Shown here piece by piece: positions 43,060-53,266 of a DNA stretch of 64,000 bases; position 1 is the stretch's first letter, and every line of letters begins with the position of its first letter. Source of the DNA: Lasiosphaeria ovina. Taxonomy: Eukaryota; Ascomycota; Sordariomycetes; Sordariales; Lasiosphaeriaceae. A program made the position numbers and the translations under genes. The stretch spans positions 1,612,001 through 1,676,000 of the forward strand of contig JAULSN010000002.1 in the NCBI GenBank assembly GCA_033439765.1. Reading direction: 5' to 3'. Below the pieces are notes generated by a model, which had not been told where the DNA came from, did not search any database, and saw nothing but the letters and a program-made list of their open reading frames with translations.

Positions 43060-44318
43060 ATGAAGATCGCAATTCTCACGGGCATTGTGGCAGGCCCCCT
43101 TGTGGTCTTTGCCCAGCTCAACGCCCTCGCCAAAGATGCTGGACTCCTGTACTTCGGCACGGCGGTTAGCCCCAGTGACAGCAGCGACTCGGCGTACTAT
43201 AAGCTCGAAAACGACATCAAAAACTTCGGCCAGTACACGCCCGATAATGCCCAGAAATGGGACGCCACCGAGCCCTCGCGCGGCAGGTTTTCTTACGGAC
43301 AAGCCGACAGCATCGTCAATAGAGCTCTAAGCAACAAGATGCTCATGCGCTGCCACACCTTGGTGTGGTATAGCCAACTGCCAGGATGGGGTGTGTTTCC
43401 CCCTGGCTCCCTCGACCCTCCGTGGTAGTGTTTGGGATATTCCTCGTTCTGGGGCTGACCGCGCGGGACCTAAACGTAGTGTCGTCTGGATCGTGGACGA
43501 AGGATACCATGACTGCCGTCATGCAGTCGCACATTTCCAACGTTATGGGCCACTTCAAAGGCAAATGCTATGCCTGGGATGTTGTCAACGAGGCTCTCGA
43601 GGACGACGGTTCATATCGCAACAACCCCTTCCTGAAGGCCCTCGGCGACAGCTACTTCGCAGTGGCCTTCAAGTTTGCTGCCGCTGCCGACCCCAGCGCG
43701 AAGCTCTACTATAATGATTGTATGCAACTAGCTAGCCTCTTCCACCACTTTCCCATATAAGAACGCCGTGTCGCTAACAGGTTCCTAGACAACCTCGAAT
43801 ACTTCCCCGTCAAAGCCGACGGCGCCGTTCGCATTGTCAAGCTTGTCCAAGCGGCTGGCGTGCCCATCCACGGAGTCGGGCTTCAGGCGCACATGACCGT
43901 CGGCCGCACGCCGTCGCGGGAGAACCTCACCTGGACGCTGAACAAGTACGTCGCTCTCGACCTTGACGTCGCCTACACCGAGCTCGACATCCGCATCAAG
44001 CCGCTCCCGTCGAATTCCAGCTCGCTCCAGGCGCAGGCCAAGGAATACGAGGCCATGGTTGGATCTTGTCTCGACGTTCCGCGATGCGTCGGCATCACGT
44101 TGTGGGGCTTCGGTGACAGTCATAGCTGGATTCCTCAGACCTTCTCAAACGCGGGTGACTCATGCCTATTCGACAAAAACAGCAAGCCGAAGCCTGCCTT
44201 CTCGAGCGTGTCAGCACTATTGGCAAGCGCAAGCGGCAAGAGAGCGCCGTGGAACACGGCTGCTTCCACTACGATGGTAACGGCGACGAAGCCGGCAGCA
44301 GCGACACCGACGGCTTGA
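43060..44318 (+). CDS. GH10 endo-1,4-beta-xylanase, secreted
   Basis: Three exons, 43060-43390, 43480-43719 and 43789-44318, encode 366 residues. A signal peptide ([18 protein letters not shown]) opens the protein; the longer upstream frame from 42640 is not needed. The GH10 fold is recognised by [35 protein letters not shown], the acid/base glutamate E148 in [22 protein letters not shown] and the nucleophile E255 in [17 protein letters not shown] and [13 protein letters not shown] complete the barrel. Splicing joins PGW to VSSGSW and YND to YNLEYF as in relatives. There is no carbohydrate-binding module; the C-terminus is a Thr/Ala/Pro-rich tail. It cuts the xylan backbone outside the cell. 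The nearest neighbours are pseudogenes and repeats, so it stands alone. Confidence 0.93.
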
Positions 44319-45112
44319 GTTTGGAAGGGTAGCAATGGCGGAGGCAGCTGTTGAGGGTGACATTGAAGAATGGGGAAGACATCACTCAAGAGAGGGAATC
44401 TGCCCCAGGGCAACTTATCCGTGTAACAATGGGCTGTTATCCGAGTAGTTGACATAATACGAACAGGGGTTCATCGATTTGTTTGTACCTGAAAAAACAA
44501 GATTAATCGGTCTCTATTACATACGTCCTATCCCACAGAAACCCCATCACCTCCGCCAGAGAGAGCCCAACCAACCAAAATCCCCTTAACCGACTCTTAA
44601 CTTCTATGTAGATACGGCCGGAATATCGACCTCGCAAGCACAACAGTTTTTAGGACATTGAACAAAAGAAAACAACTTCAGTCTCAAAAACCAAGAGACA
44701 GGACATACCAACGCAGCAAATCAGGTCATATCCCCTTACATGTTTGTAATTACATCGACATGCTGTAAACATCCGCCGCTGAGGGCCAAGAAAGATCAAA
44801 TGTGTTGAAGGTTGGGGGGGTGGTTTTCGAATGAAGTGTCCTGGCAGCCCTGTTTCTTTGGTGAATGCCGATTTGAATGTCTGCTTTCGGACTGCTGCAA
44901 TCGCTTTTAAACCGAGAGAAGTCATAAATTCAAGCCTAGGACTTACTAACATCTAGGTTTCAACTAGCTACGCTTTTGGAACGCTCGTAGCTACGCTGAT
45001 ATTCTACCCTAAGGCAATAACTACGGAAGATTCAGAGCTCGTTTTAAGACTCTATCTTCTCAGACAATCTGAAGACCAGTATTTGAGCAGACCGGCCGCT
45101 GATAAGTCAATC
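44319..45112. other. Intergenic region
   Basis: About 800 bases after the xylanase; no gene or repeat recognised. A minus-strand frame at 44650-44952 is short and featureless. Confidence 0.5.
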
Positions 45113-45498
45113 ATGGGCCCGCTTTCCATCATCACAAGCACTATTACCATCGCCATCGCTGGCCTTACCGCAGCGACCCTCGAGCGGACGAAAGCGTTAT
45201 TTGTTGCCATTGACGAGCTACGCACGTTGTTGAACGAAGTTTATGACTTCTAAAACTTCTTGGCAGAGCTCCAACGAGTCCTGGCACAGCGGCAGGAGGA
45301 CGGGATTTCGACTGGCGACAATATCGACGATCTTAACATGCCTCTGCAACGTGCGTCGTCTGTTCTTTGACAGTTGATGGAGGAACTTGACACCATTTTT
45401 AGTGGTATTCATTCCCCGTCTCGCCTTCGGACGAAATCAAGATTAAAATGGTTTCGGTGCAGTCCAAAAGTCAAGATTCTCTCACATTTCACTCGGTA
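45113..45498 (+). pseudogene. N-terminal module of a STAND/NACHT-type fungal protein, broken
   Basis: From ATG 45113 one frame reads MGPLSIITSTITIAIAGL, LFVAIDELRTLLNEVYDF, stop TAA (45251), NFLAELQRVLAQRQEDG, stop TGA (45368), QLMEELDTIF, then RLKWFRCSPKVKILSHF. This matches the helical N-terminal module placed before NACHT or ankyrin domains in fungal NLR-like proteins. Two in-frame stops break it and no NTPase follows. One stop (TGA before QLMEEL) is what a C-to-T change of CGA would give; the TAA is not such a simple change. It runs tail-to-tail into the membrane protein gene on the other strand. Confidence 0.65.
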
Positions 45499-47389
45499 CT
45501 ATGATACACGTATACAAGCCCCATATTTCACAATCATCTGCCCGACCATAACCAAACCCCCTATAGCGGGCACAAAGAAAGCTATTAATAGAAAGGACCC
45601 GGCGAACCAAACTCCAACCATTAGAGACCAGAAGCCATCGCGCTCGTCCGCCTCGGCTGCCCCTGGAGCTTCCAGAAAATCCATCCATACCCGCCATATA
45701 AGAGCTACGAAGCCGAACAGCGCCCCGACAATAAACCAAGCTGTAACGAAACCTCGTTGCAGCGAAGTGCTCTCGACTCCCGGCTGGAACTTAGATATAA
45801 CAGCTACTATCGTGAATGTGAAAGCAGCTAGAATCATCGCCGCCATGCCAAACATGTATCGACTCCGGTCAGAGTGTTGTGGGAAGTTGCTTTCTGGCCA
45901 CTCGAATCGTTTCTTCCCGCTATGCGAGCTTGAAACCAAGTCTCGGGAGCGCTCTGAATCCATGCGAAAAGCAGAAGCAGTTGGGATATAGATCCAGTCC
46001 TCGTCGTAATGAAGTTTTCCGATCTCGTCGATATAAAATGTGTTTTCCATGTTGTTCTCCGGATTCAGGTTTAATAGCCTCGTTCTGCCTTCTTGGCCAA
46101 GTTCCTCAACCTTCCATGGTCCGGCACGCTCGCGATTGTCCATGTATTGATCGGGAAGGTTGTGGTCTGTGTCAACGGAGCCCACTGTGCCATTAAAGTA
46201 ACCCCCTCTACCTCTTGCTTCTTCCATCTCAGGCGACTCAACCATGTACAGCGTAGGATCTTTGCACGTTTCTAGGTAAGCCCCTGGCGCACCTAGAGAA
46301 AGGGGAAAGGCTCAGGGGGCATGGTCTGCTTACAGTCTGCATTGACTAGCTGTGCAATCAGGTTGAGGATTGTCATCAAGAGATATGGCACAACGGTGAG
46401 TCCAAATGCTGCATATCCATAAAGCTCCACCTGCTCCCCTTTCGCTCTATACAGCGAGATTGCCGCGTAAATCGTCTGAAAGATAGCAATAAACGCCTTG
46501 GCGAGGCTATAGGTCGAGGAGATGCTGAAGGTCAATCCCTCCCGGGTATCCCGTGTTGGTAACACAACTGCATCTACGGGAAGAGGGGCTAGCTCATACC
46601 CGTCAGGGAGATAGTAGGTTCCATGGATCGCACAACCGCGTTGCTCTATGCTACCAACGTGAAAGCTGGTGCGCTTCCTGGAAACCATCCAGGGGGGCTG
46701 GCGAACTTCAGCTCTTCTATAAGGCTCACTCCGCAGCTGCGAGGCGCTAGCATCGATAAATTAGTTGGTTTATTTGTTCCTTGGTCTGAAGAGTGATGCG
46801 GCGCCGACTTATAACACTAGCATGCAATTTGCTGAGAAAAGGGTGTGATGATTATTGACCCACCTAATTACTTCTTTGCTTTCGAGTTGAGGAATTCTGG
46901 TTGCACCTCCCTCTTCAGTTCTAGATAGTGCATCAAGTTTCGGATATAATATCTAAAAGGTGACGCATCAGGTATAGTCTCCAAGCAATTATTGCAAGCC
47001 ATGTAGCTCACGTTATGGTCAAAGTATAGGTTGCGAAGGATATTATCGTTCATTGGCTTCCAACTGCGCTTTCGGACTACGATGCATAAAGCCCCTGCAG
47101 TACAAGCGCGCTCGAGCTCGGTAAGCTTTCGCAGTCGCGGATGGCGGATGATAGAGTCGATGGCTCTTGCAATTCCCGAGGATGGCAGAAATAGAGCCAT
47201 AAACATGGTTATTAGCACTTCTTTAGCCGTGTCGGCCGGATATTGCTTAACCGTCAGGCAGTGCGCAAGATAGTTGACGATGAAAAAGTTCGCTACGGTT
47301 TGCCAGTCGGCTGGGGTGCACACCAATCCAGAGACGCCATGGTCTGTCCAGTCCGATGGGAGGTCAAGCGCTCTTGGAATGGGTGCCAT
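45499..47389 (-). CDS. Fungal multi-pass membrane protein of unknown function
   Basis: Three exons, 47389-46872, 46716-46334 and 46259-45499, combine to 553 residues with exact phase agreement. Exon 1 has TPADWQTVANFFIVNYLAHC, then LPSSGIARAIDSIIRH and AGALCIVVRKRSW. Exon 2 has CAIHGTYYLPDGYELAPLP and FGLTVVPYLLMTILNLIAQL. Exon 3 begins DYPTLYMVESPEMEEA across the junction and carries three further hydrophobic helices. I recognise this as a fungus-specific family by its NY-AH, GALC-VVR, HG-LP-GY and PYALMS-like segments, but no function is assigned to it. The stop at 45499 follows GACIRVS; a further short exon cannot be excluded because a GTATAC lies just before it. Confidence 0.75.
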
Positions 47390-47649
47390 CTCGCGTGTGG
47401 CGGGAGATAATTAGGAAGCAAGGTGTTTGCGGTTTGGGAAAGTCTGAGAAAGGTCTCATGATATGTACTTGAGAACCAGATGCGGCTGACGCTGACCGGG
47501 ACCGAGAACACACTATCGATAAACTATTGGTATTCTGCATTTCACCTGCCTCGGAATGGTGAATGATAGGTCAGGCGCGAGCGCAACATACAATATTATT
47601 GGACCCACTTTTCCTAATTAGGAAGCCACTGGATCGCGAGCTCAGCTGA

Positions 47650-47921
47650 TGAATACCAACGAGATAATTGCCTCGTTCAGCTCGACTTGGTTCGACTTGT
47701 CGATACAGCAAGTGTCCACCCAAAAGTACTGATAGCCGTGGCATTTTGCCTGTTCTGCGCAGAACCGAATCTTCTTAAAGCCGGCCTTCTTCTTCCCCGT
47801 ACCGGTTTTCAAATCCTCGAAGGTGATCTCCTCGGACTCCCATCTGTGCGAGAGTACGTTATCGGGTAGATTCCTCGGTTACGGTGAGCTCGCCGTTGGG
47901 ACTGCATTCGAGGAGTCGCAT
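47650..47921 (-). pseudogene. HET-domain N-terminal fragment
   Basis: Starting at ATG 47921: MRLLECSPNGELTVTEE, then a one-base frame change, then VLSHRWESEEITFEDL, KTGTGKKKAGFKKIRFC and GYQYFWVDTCCIDKS, ending NEAIIS. This is the classical start of a HET domain (ILSHTW..EV-F-DL; YFWVDTCCIDKSN). The segment between TEE and LSH is too short and out of frame, and nothing of the domain follows 47650. It is a truncated relic. Confidence 0.75.
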
Positions 47922-49000
47922 TTCGGTAGAGATCGCGGCGCGTCATGGAGAAAGATCGGTGTGATGCTAACAGGGAGAAAATCGTCGAATTTGCTCTGGC
48001 AAGAGCAGCTCGTAGGTCAAATTCAGGGGGACTAGAATTATCGCAAGGCTGCAGGCAACCGCCATGGAGCTAGGCAGGTTCAGCAGCCGCAAACTCGGCT
48101 AAACCTCGGGTCCGGGCCACGTGGCTGAGCCACAGTCTTGAACAGCCATATATGGCTGAGTGCCTGAGGCAACACGACTTTTGGAGGTGATTGCATAAGT
48201 GAAATGCAATCGTCCCTCACTTCAATCATGAGGTATCTTTCCGCCTAGTCATGTTACTTAGATCTGAACACCACAACCGCCACGAGGCTCATGACGATTT
48301 CTAGGTCAGTCTGGAGGTCCTAAAGCTCCAATATGACAGTTTTATGAGTATTAGAGGCAAGAAAACCTTAATGGTGGCGGCATGTTAAAGAGACTCTCTT
48401 TTTCCATAAATGAAGACCGCCTCTCCATCAGGAGCAAGGACAACAACGCTTGGGCAATTTACCAGGAAGAGGGGTTTGGAATATTCACGGGTGACTACGG
48501 AACACAAATGATCCAGATTTTTGGCAGACGTCGATGTTGGTAGAGAATTTGACATGTTTGAAGTCAAAGTACCAGCCAAAATTTTCGGCACGGAGGGATT
48601 TTCGCCACGCAGGGATGCACGTTAGTTCGAATTAAATAGTGGTCGATCCAACCGGGGGAAGCCTAGACCGAAATCTGGAGTTGTCAGCATAACCAGTATT
48701 TTAGTACCGTGGCAGAGGGAAATATTGATGAATTCGTGGACTACTTTGAGGTTCATACAGGCGTCAGCGATGTCATAGGCCTAGCCCACGCCCTGGTTGG
48801 GCGCGCTTTCCTGTTGAGGCCTCATCCATGCTCGATATCCTACGAGTGTGAAGCCGATCATTTATCATAGGGTTGGTTACAGAACCACGACCCTCCGCTA
48901 CTAGTCGGGCTTCGCACACGAGAGCCGACAGGCTCTTCCTACATTACTGCCCAACCACACCTATTCCTTCCTTACCTAACTCTCCCTAATTTCCGTATTT
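47922..49000. other. Gene-poor region
   Basis: About 1.1 kb without a supported gene. A minus-strand frame at 48385-48591 and others are short and featureless. Confidence 0.5.
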
Positions 49001-49360
49001 ATGTCTTCCCGTTCACGTTCTGATATCATAGGTATTTGTCGTCGCCCCAGAAATACCCCGAGGTGCGGAGACATGGCAAAGCCATTCAACCTCAGTGATT
49101 ACCAGTGTGTCGAACTTCCAAGAAAGCTTTGGAGGGTGACGCACGGCAATTCTCAATCTCGTTGGGAAAAAGATACGGGGCAGCTCGTTGCGGCAGACCA
49201 GCTGCGCAAATTCCACGATGAGCTCGGACGGACTGAAGGAAGCAGTCGAGGAACATATCAAATGGTGTGGTCCTGAGCCAAGCTGCTTCTTATCGGTATT
49301 TAGTGATTAGGATCACGCACGCAACTGGGCCGCGCAACGCGAGAAAAGAAATCCTCCCGC
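49001..49360 (+). pseudogene. DUF7587-like fungal protein, frameshifted relic
   Basis: From ATG 49001 a frame leads to FNLSDYQCVELPRKLWRV and THGNSQSRWEKDTGQLVAAD, which resembles the start of DUF7587 (LPRxLWRVxHxxSQSR). After DELG the matching sequence moves to another frame: LKEAVEEHIKW, then PSCFLSVFSD, stop TAG (about 49306), then DHARNWA. The TAG stands where a Gln or similar residue is expected and could be a C-to-T change. One frameshift and one stop, so probably non-functional. The family assignment is from memory of the pattern. Confidence 0.6.
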
Positions 49361-50264
49361 CTGTATTCACAAAATGGACACGATGAGCTCTGTTATACTA
49401 GGTGCTGTATTGACTGGCTTGTGTCTAGCAACGGCTGTGGGTGAACAGAATCGAGGAGGCAACGATTGAGATTGGCTATGAAGTGATATGAGCCGGGATG
49501 ACGGGAGTGTACGAAGGCTAAGCCCAAAAGAAAGGGTCACCCTGAGTAGTGCGAAGCAGGGCCTTCTGGAATTACTTATGCTGCTCGCAGGGTTATTATC
49601 GGCCTCACAGGGAAAGCAAAGGCCTTGAAATTGCGTTCGACGGGCACTTGAGATACATTTTGAAGGCCCTGGAAATACATCTCGAAGGCTCTGAAACCCA
49701 TCCTCAAGGACTGGAAGTACATCCTGGGGCCATTAGAACGGTGTCTCGCAGACCGTTTCCGCGCTGAGGCGTGCGGACAGTCAATTTCGCACTGGCTGAG
49801 GTGGCCCTTTCTTTTATGCTGTAGCCTTCGTGGTGTGAGATACCTCGGCTGACGATGATGACTCCGAGAGGCATCACATCCTATCTTCCTGGTAGGTATG
49901 CATATCTCCAAATTTCAATCAAGTAAATCAACCATTGCAATTCATTGGGCCCATAGAACACCCGGCATTGAGCGGACAAGATGTCTGGTTGCTGGTGGGA
50001 CCGGTGGTCGTGACTGACGCAAACCCAAGACCATGACCTTCTTCTTGCTCAAATGAACCCCCAAAAAACATCGCAAAGCTAGAAGGGCGCTCAAAACCAG
50101 AAGACTGAATCTCTTTCGAATTTGTAAAGACGCCACTACGACAGCCGTATGTTCAAACGGACCCATTTGGGAAATACAGCTATTACGAGCAATGGGCTTC
50201 GAGAACTCATAGGGCCTCGTGAAAATAGGATGTGCACTGGCGGAACCATTTGCAAAACCACCAT
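49361..50264. other. Gene-poor region
   Basis: 900 bases without a supported gene. Around 49650-49730 there are loosely repeated GGAAATACATCTCGAAGG-like units of about 24-27 bases. No family features. Confidence 0.5.
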
Positions 50265-50265
50265 G

Positions 50266-51395
50266 TTAGCGATGATCCATCTTCACAAGCCGTTCAAACG
50301 CCTCATCGCTCTCGTCGTCCAAGTCGCCATGATCATTGTGTATCTGCGATCGCAGACGTCTGGCTTCCTGCCGCTGGTACTCGGCTTCCTCCACTCGCGA
50401 GGGGTCCGATGCCAGAGCTTTGGAATAAGCGTGGATGCATCGGCAGAGAATGCCGATCGGGACTTTGACGAGTTTCCCAATGGCCGCTGCTCTTCCGGTC
50501 TCGTCACTTGGGGAAGAAAGGGGAGGAGCTTCAGTTAGCACCAACAACCGACGCGGCTCTAGCTACCCGGGAGAAGCGGTGGTGCGGGATGGAGCTAAGG
50601 GGGCTTTTCACTCACATGGCGTCCTGGGCGCGGCCTTGCTTGGCCGCCACATCACCTGCGCGATATGCGCAATACGAGCTGAGCCAGCTGAACCGGGCAG
50701 ATAAACCCGAAGTCTCAAGGATGTTCTTTGCAGTGTCAACATGGCTCTTTGCATCGTCAAGCCGGCCCATCCCGTTCGGAGAGAAGCGAAGGTTAGGTAC
50801 GCGCTAGAGTGGACATGGGTATCAGCAAAGCAAGAACTTTACGAGGAGGTGGGAAAAACAAAGGGCAGACGAGGTAGAAAGGCACGCACTAAGCCAGTTG
50901 ATACCAGCCTCCTAGTTCCTCTGCCGCTGTGAGCGCCTTACTGAGGAGGTTCTCTGCCTCTTCGAACCTACCCATGTGTCACGGCACGGTACCGAGGTAC
51001 TGTGAGCAGGCCTCGGGTGCGTGACCATACTATAACCTACTACAGGATTGAAGCTTGGCAGCTTGCAATTCTGCCATCCTTTTGGAAGGTGTAGCGCAGC
51101 GGTAGTATGGTGTTGTGCCCCGCCGTCACACCATGCAGTAGTAGTTCCGCGAGGTGTTGAAGCTCCAGACCATCTTCCTGGTCGGGATCTGGCCGGCTGG
51201 ACCCTGCCAGCCTGATGAAGCAGGTTCAGGCCCTCCTCGTATCGTTCTTGAGCACCGACGGCCATGCCGAGCCAACTATACGAGAGAGCGAGGAGCAAGT
51301 CATCGGGTTGAAGGAGCTCAAGTCGGATGTTGAAGCCCTCGGTCATCTCTCGCTCGGACCTGGCGAATTCCGAGGTGCAAAAGTGATACAGCCTG
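50266..51395 (-). pseudogene. TPR-repeat (NLR-associated type) gene relic, split by a solo LTR
   Basis: On the minus strand from 51395: LYHFCTSEFARSEREM, FNIRLELLQPDDLLLALSY, SWLGMAVGAQERYEEGLNLL, then after frame changes WSFNTSRNYYCM. Here a 154-base insertion interrupts. Coding sense resumes at once with GRFEEAENLLSKALTAAEEL, WYQLA, stop, FYLVCPLFFPPPRKVLALL. Further on come MGRLDDAKSHVDTAKNILE, RFSWLSSYCAYRAGDVAAK, and finally DPSRVEEAEYQRQEARRLR and ESDEAFERLVKMDHR. The order matches C-terminal MalT-like TPR regions of fungal signal-transducing proteins. Several stops and frame changes plus the insertion make it a pseudogene. The upstream end joins the dispersed repeat at 51388. Confidence 0.75.
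50977..51130 (+). mobile_element. Solo LTR (154 bp) with 5-bp target duplication
   Basis: It begins TGTCACGGCACGG and ends CCCCGCCGTCACA, so it has TG..CA ends and short imperfect inverted termini. It is bounded by CCATG on both sides (50972-50976 and 51131-51135). Removing it rejoins the TPR frame as YYCM|GRFEEAE. It is too short and gene-free to be anything but a solo LTR or a very small LTR-derived element. Its first ten bases match the LTR start of chromovirus A (TGTCACGGCA). Confidence 0.75.
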
Positions 51396-51568
51396 GTTGT
51401 CTGCGACGAATCTGGGCATACGAAATTTCCTTTTTCGTTCGCAATCCTGAGCTGGGGTGAGCTGTGGCTGATTTGTCCTGAGCTTTCCCTGATTCTTCCC
51501 TGAGCTAGGGTGATCCCATAAACCGCCGCCGCACAGCCTCAGAGGTCCCTTTTCAGTCCCCGGCTAAA
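51388..51568 (+). repeat. Dispersed repeat, copy 2
   Basis: Same blocks and order as 41276-41436. It carries an extra stretch of CTGAGCTTTCCCTGATTCTTC between two CTGAGCT units, which looks like a local duplication. It abuts the TPR pseudogene. Confidence 0.85.
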
Positions 51569-52039
51569 GTTTCCTATCGATGGAAAGCAGATGACGCGTA
51601 ATCTGTAAGGATAGCTCCAAGGTAACAATTCCAATTACGACGTACACACGCGTACCAGTTTTGCGTGTGACTCGGCCCCGAAGCCCTATTATCAAAGCTA
51701 AGCAACCTGTGCCTTACCAAAATATTTAAAATAAACCAAAAGGATCCAATCACATCAATTTCAAACCTATACCATCACTATACTATGCCACAGGAGGATG
51801 CGGTACGGGAATGACTGCGAAGTGCCAACTTGCCAGATAAAATTATGCCAGCAAATAACACGGTTTTCTAAATTTTTACCAACTCTCAGCAGAACTACCC
51901 TTTTTGGTTTCTTCTAGAGACGAAGTTCATGTGCCCAAACAGATCTAAATTAAATCCCTCGGAAGGGTGTGTAACACCTGTCCAATCGGACGGCGAGAAA
52001 AGCAACCCCCATGCGGCTCAACCAGAAAGCAAGCACGTC
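51569..52039. other. Gene-poor region left of the transposon stack
   Basis: 470 bases before the first Copia LTR. No gene seen. Confidence 0.5.
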
Positions 52040-52338
52040 TGTTGGAATGACAAGGTCATTCATAATAGTCACTATAATAACCGTTGCGAAAGGTAGGGGT
52101 GGTGATGTGGTTGTATTCTGCTCTGTTCTATTCTCTAGGGTTACAGGGTGCTTGGTGTTTTTGGGGGAGTGGGCTGTCCACAGGGTAGATGGTCCGTGCA
52201 CACTAAGGTCACGTACTAGGGCAGGTGACCCGTATGTCCGGGCCAGGCCCACTATTCTTCCTGACTGACCAATCAGGGCTATGCGGCCCGCCGAGCCGCC
52301 TCAGCCTCCGTAACTCTGATTAATCGGTTATTCCTATA
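52040..52338 (-). mobile_element. 3' LTR of outer Copia element
   Basis: Minus-strand copy of the Copia LTR: it starts TGTTGGAATGACAAGG on the plus strand and ends ATTCCTATA, the complement of the inner element's TGTAGGAAT start with one C-to-T change. It is about 299 bp and closely similar to the two 304-bp LTRs at 52963 and 58604. Confidence 0.85.
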
Positions 52339-52962
52339 CTAGCAGTCTTTTCTTCCTCCACAAGATCCTACTCGCTATAGTCCTTCTTGTTCCGCTTCAC
52401 GGAAGCCTGAATCCTGACCGTTAACGTATTATTATTAATAAGGGCCTGTAGGGCCATATTGGGTAATGACTTCGTCATCGTATCGGCCGGGTTGTCGTTT
52501 CCGTTAATCCATCGGACTTCGAAGATCTCCTGCTTCTCGTATAACTACCTTATACTTATGATATTGATTATAAGCCGCTTTTCCTTCGTTATGCCTAGTT
52601 TGACTAAGCATTCGTAGAGCGAGAAAGAGTCGGTATATACGATCATCGGGATATTCGGGATGCCTAGCTTGGCCAGGATTATATTGATCGTTACGTTGAA
52701 ATAAATACCCATATTAACGCCGTTAGCCATAGTATAGATCTCTAAGGCTAGGATGCTTCGTATAATCCACTTATATTTAGTAGATAACCAGTAGATTAGG
52801 TTCCCTATTATAATGAAGCTTCCTTCATCTATCTCTTCGTTCGCTAGGAAGATTACGTATCCGATTTATGAGCTTAAGTCCTTATTATTAGCGAATGACG
52901 CGTCTACGTAGACAAACAGCCTAGCCGTAGGTAGGTCGAGGGGGATATAGTTAATACCTCGG
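52339..52962 (-). mobile_element. Outer Copia element, 3' part of pol (RNase H end)
   Basis: Read on the minus strand it gives the same RNase H end as the inner element at about 58000-58560 (LVKLGITKEKRL, IYTDSFSLYECL and NGNDNPADTMTK-like segments). It is cut at 52962 by insertion of the inner element; coding continues at 58913. Confidence 0.85.
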
Positions 52963-53266
52963 TGTAGGAATAACCGATCAATCAGAGTTACGGAGGCTGA
53001 GGCGGCTCGGCGGGCCGCATAGCCCTGATTGGTCAGTCAGGAAGAATAGTGGGCCTGGCCCGGACACACGGGTCATCTGCCCTAGCACGTGACCTTAGTG
53101 TGCACGGGCCATCCACCCTATGGACAGCCCACTCCCCCAAAACCACCAAGCACCCTATAACCCTACTGAATAGAGCAGAGATAAATGAACATACTACCAA
53201 TCTCCCAACCACCCTTTCGCAACGGTTACTATAGTGACTATTATGAATGACCTTGTTATTCCAACA
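52963..53266 (+). repeat. 5' LTR of inner Copia element
   Basis: Starts TGTAGGAATAACCG and ends CCTTGTTATTCCAACA. It is 304 bp and nearly free of the C-to-T damage seen in the coding part; CA and TG dinucleotides are common. Confidence 0.92.

Noticed and set aside
45974..46196. Short plus-strand frames over the membrane protein gene
   Set aside because: Antisense to exon 3 of the supported gene.
49549..49767. 72-codon frame with LEIHLEG-like repeats
   Set aside because: The repeats come from loosely repeated DNA units and the frame has no other features.
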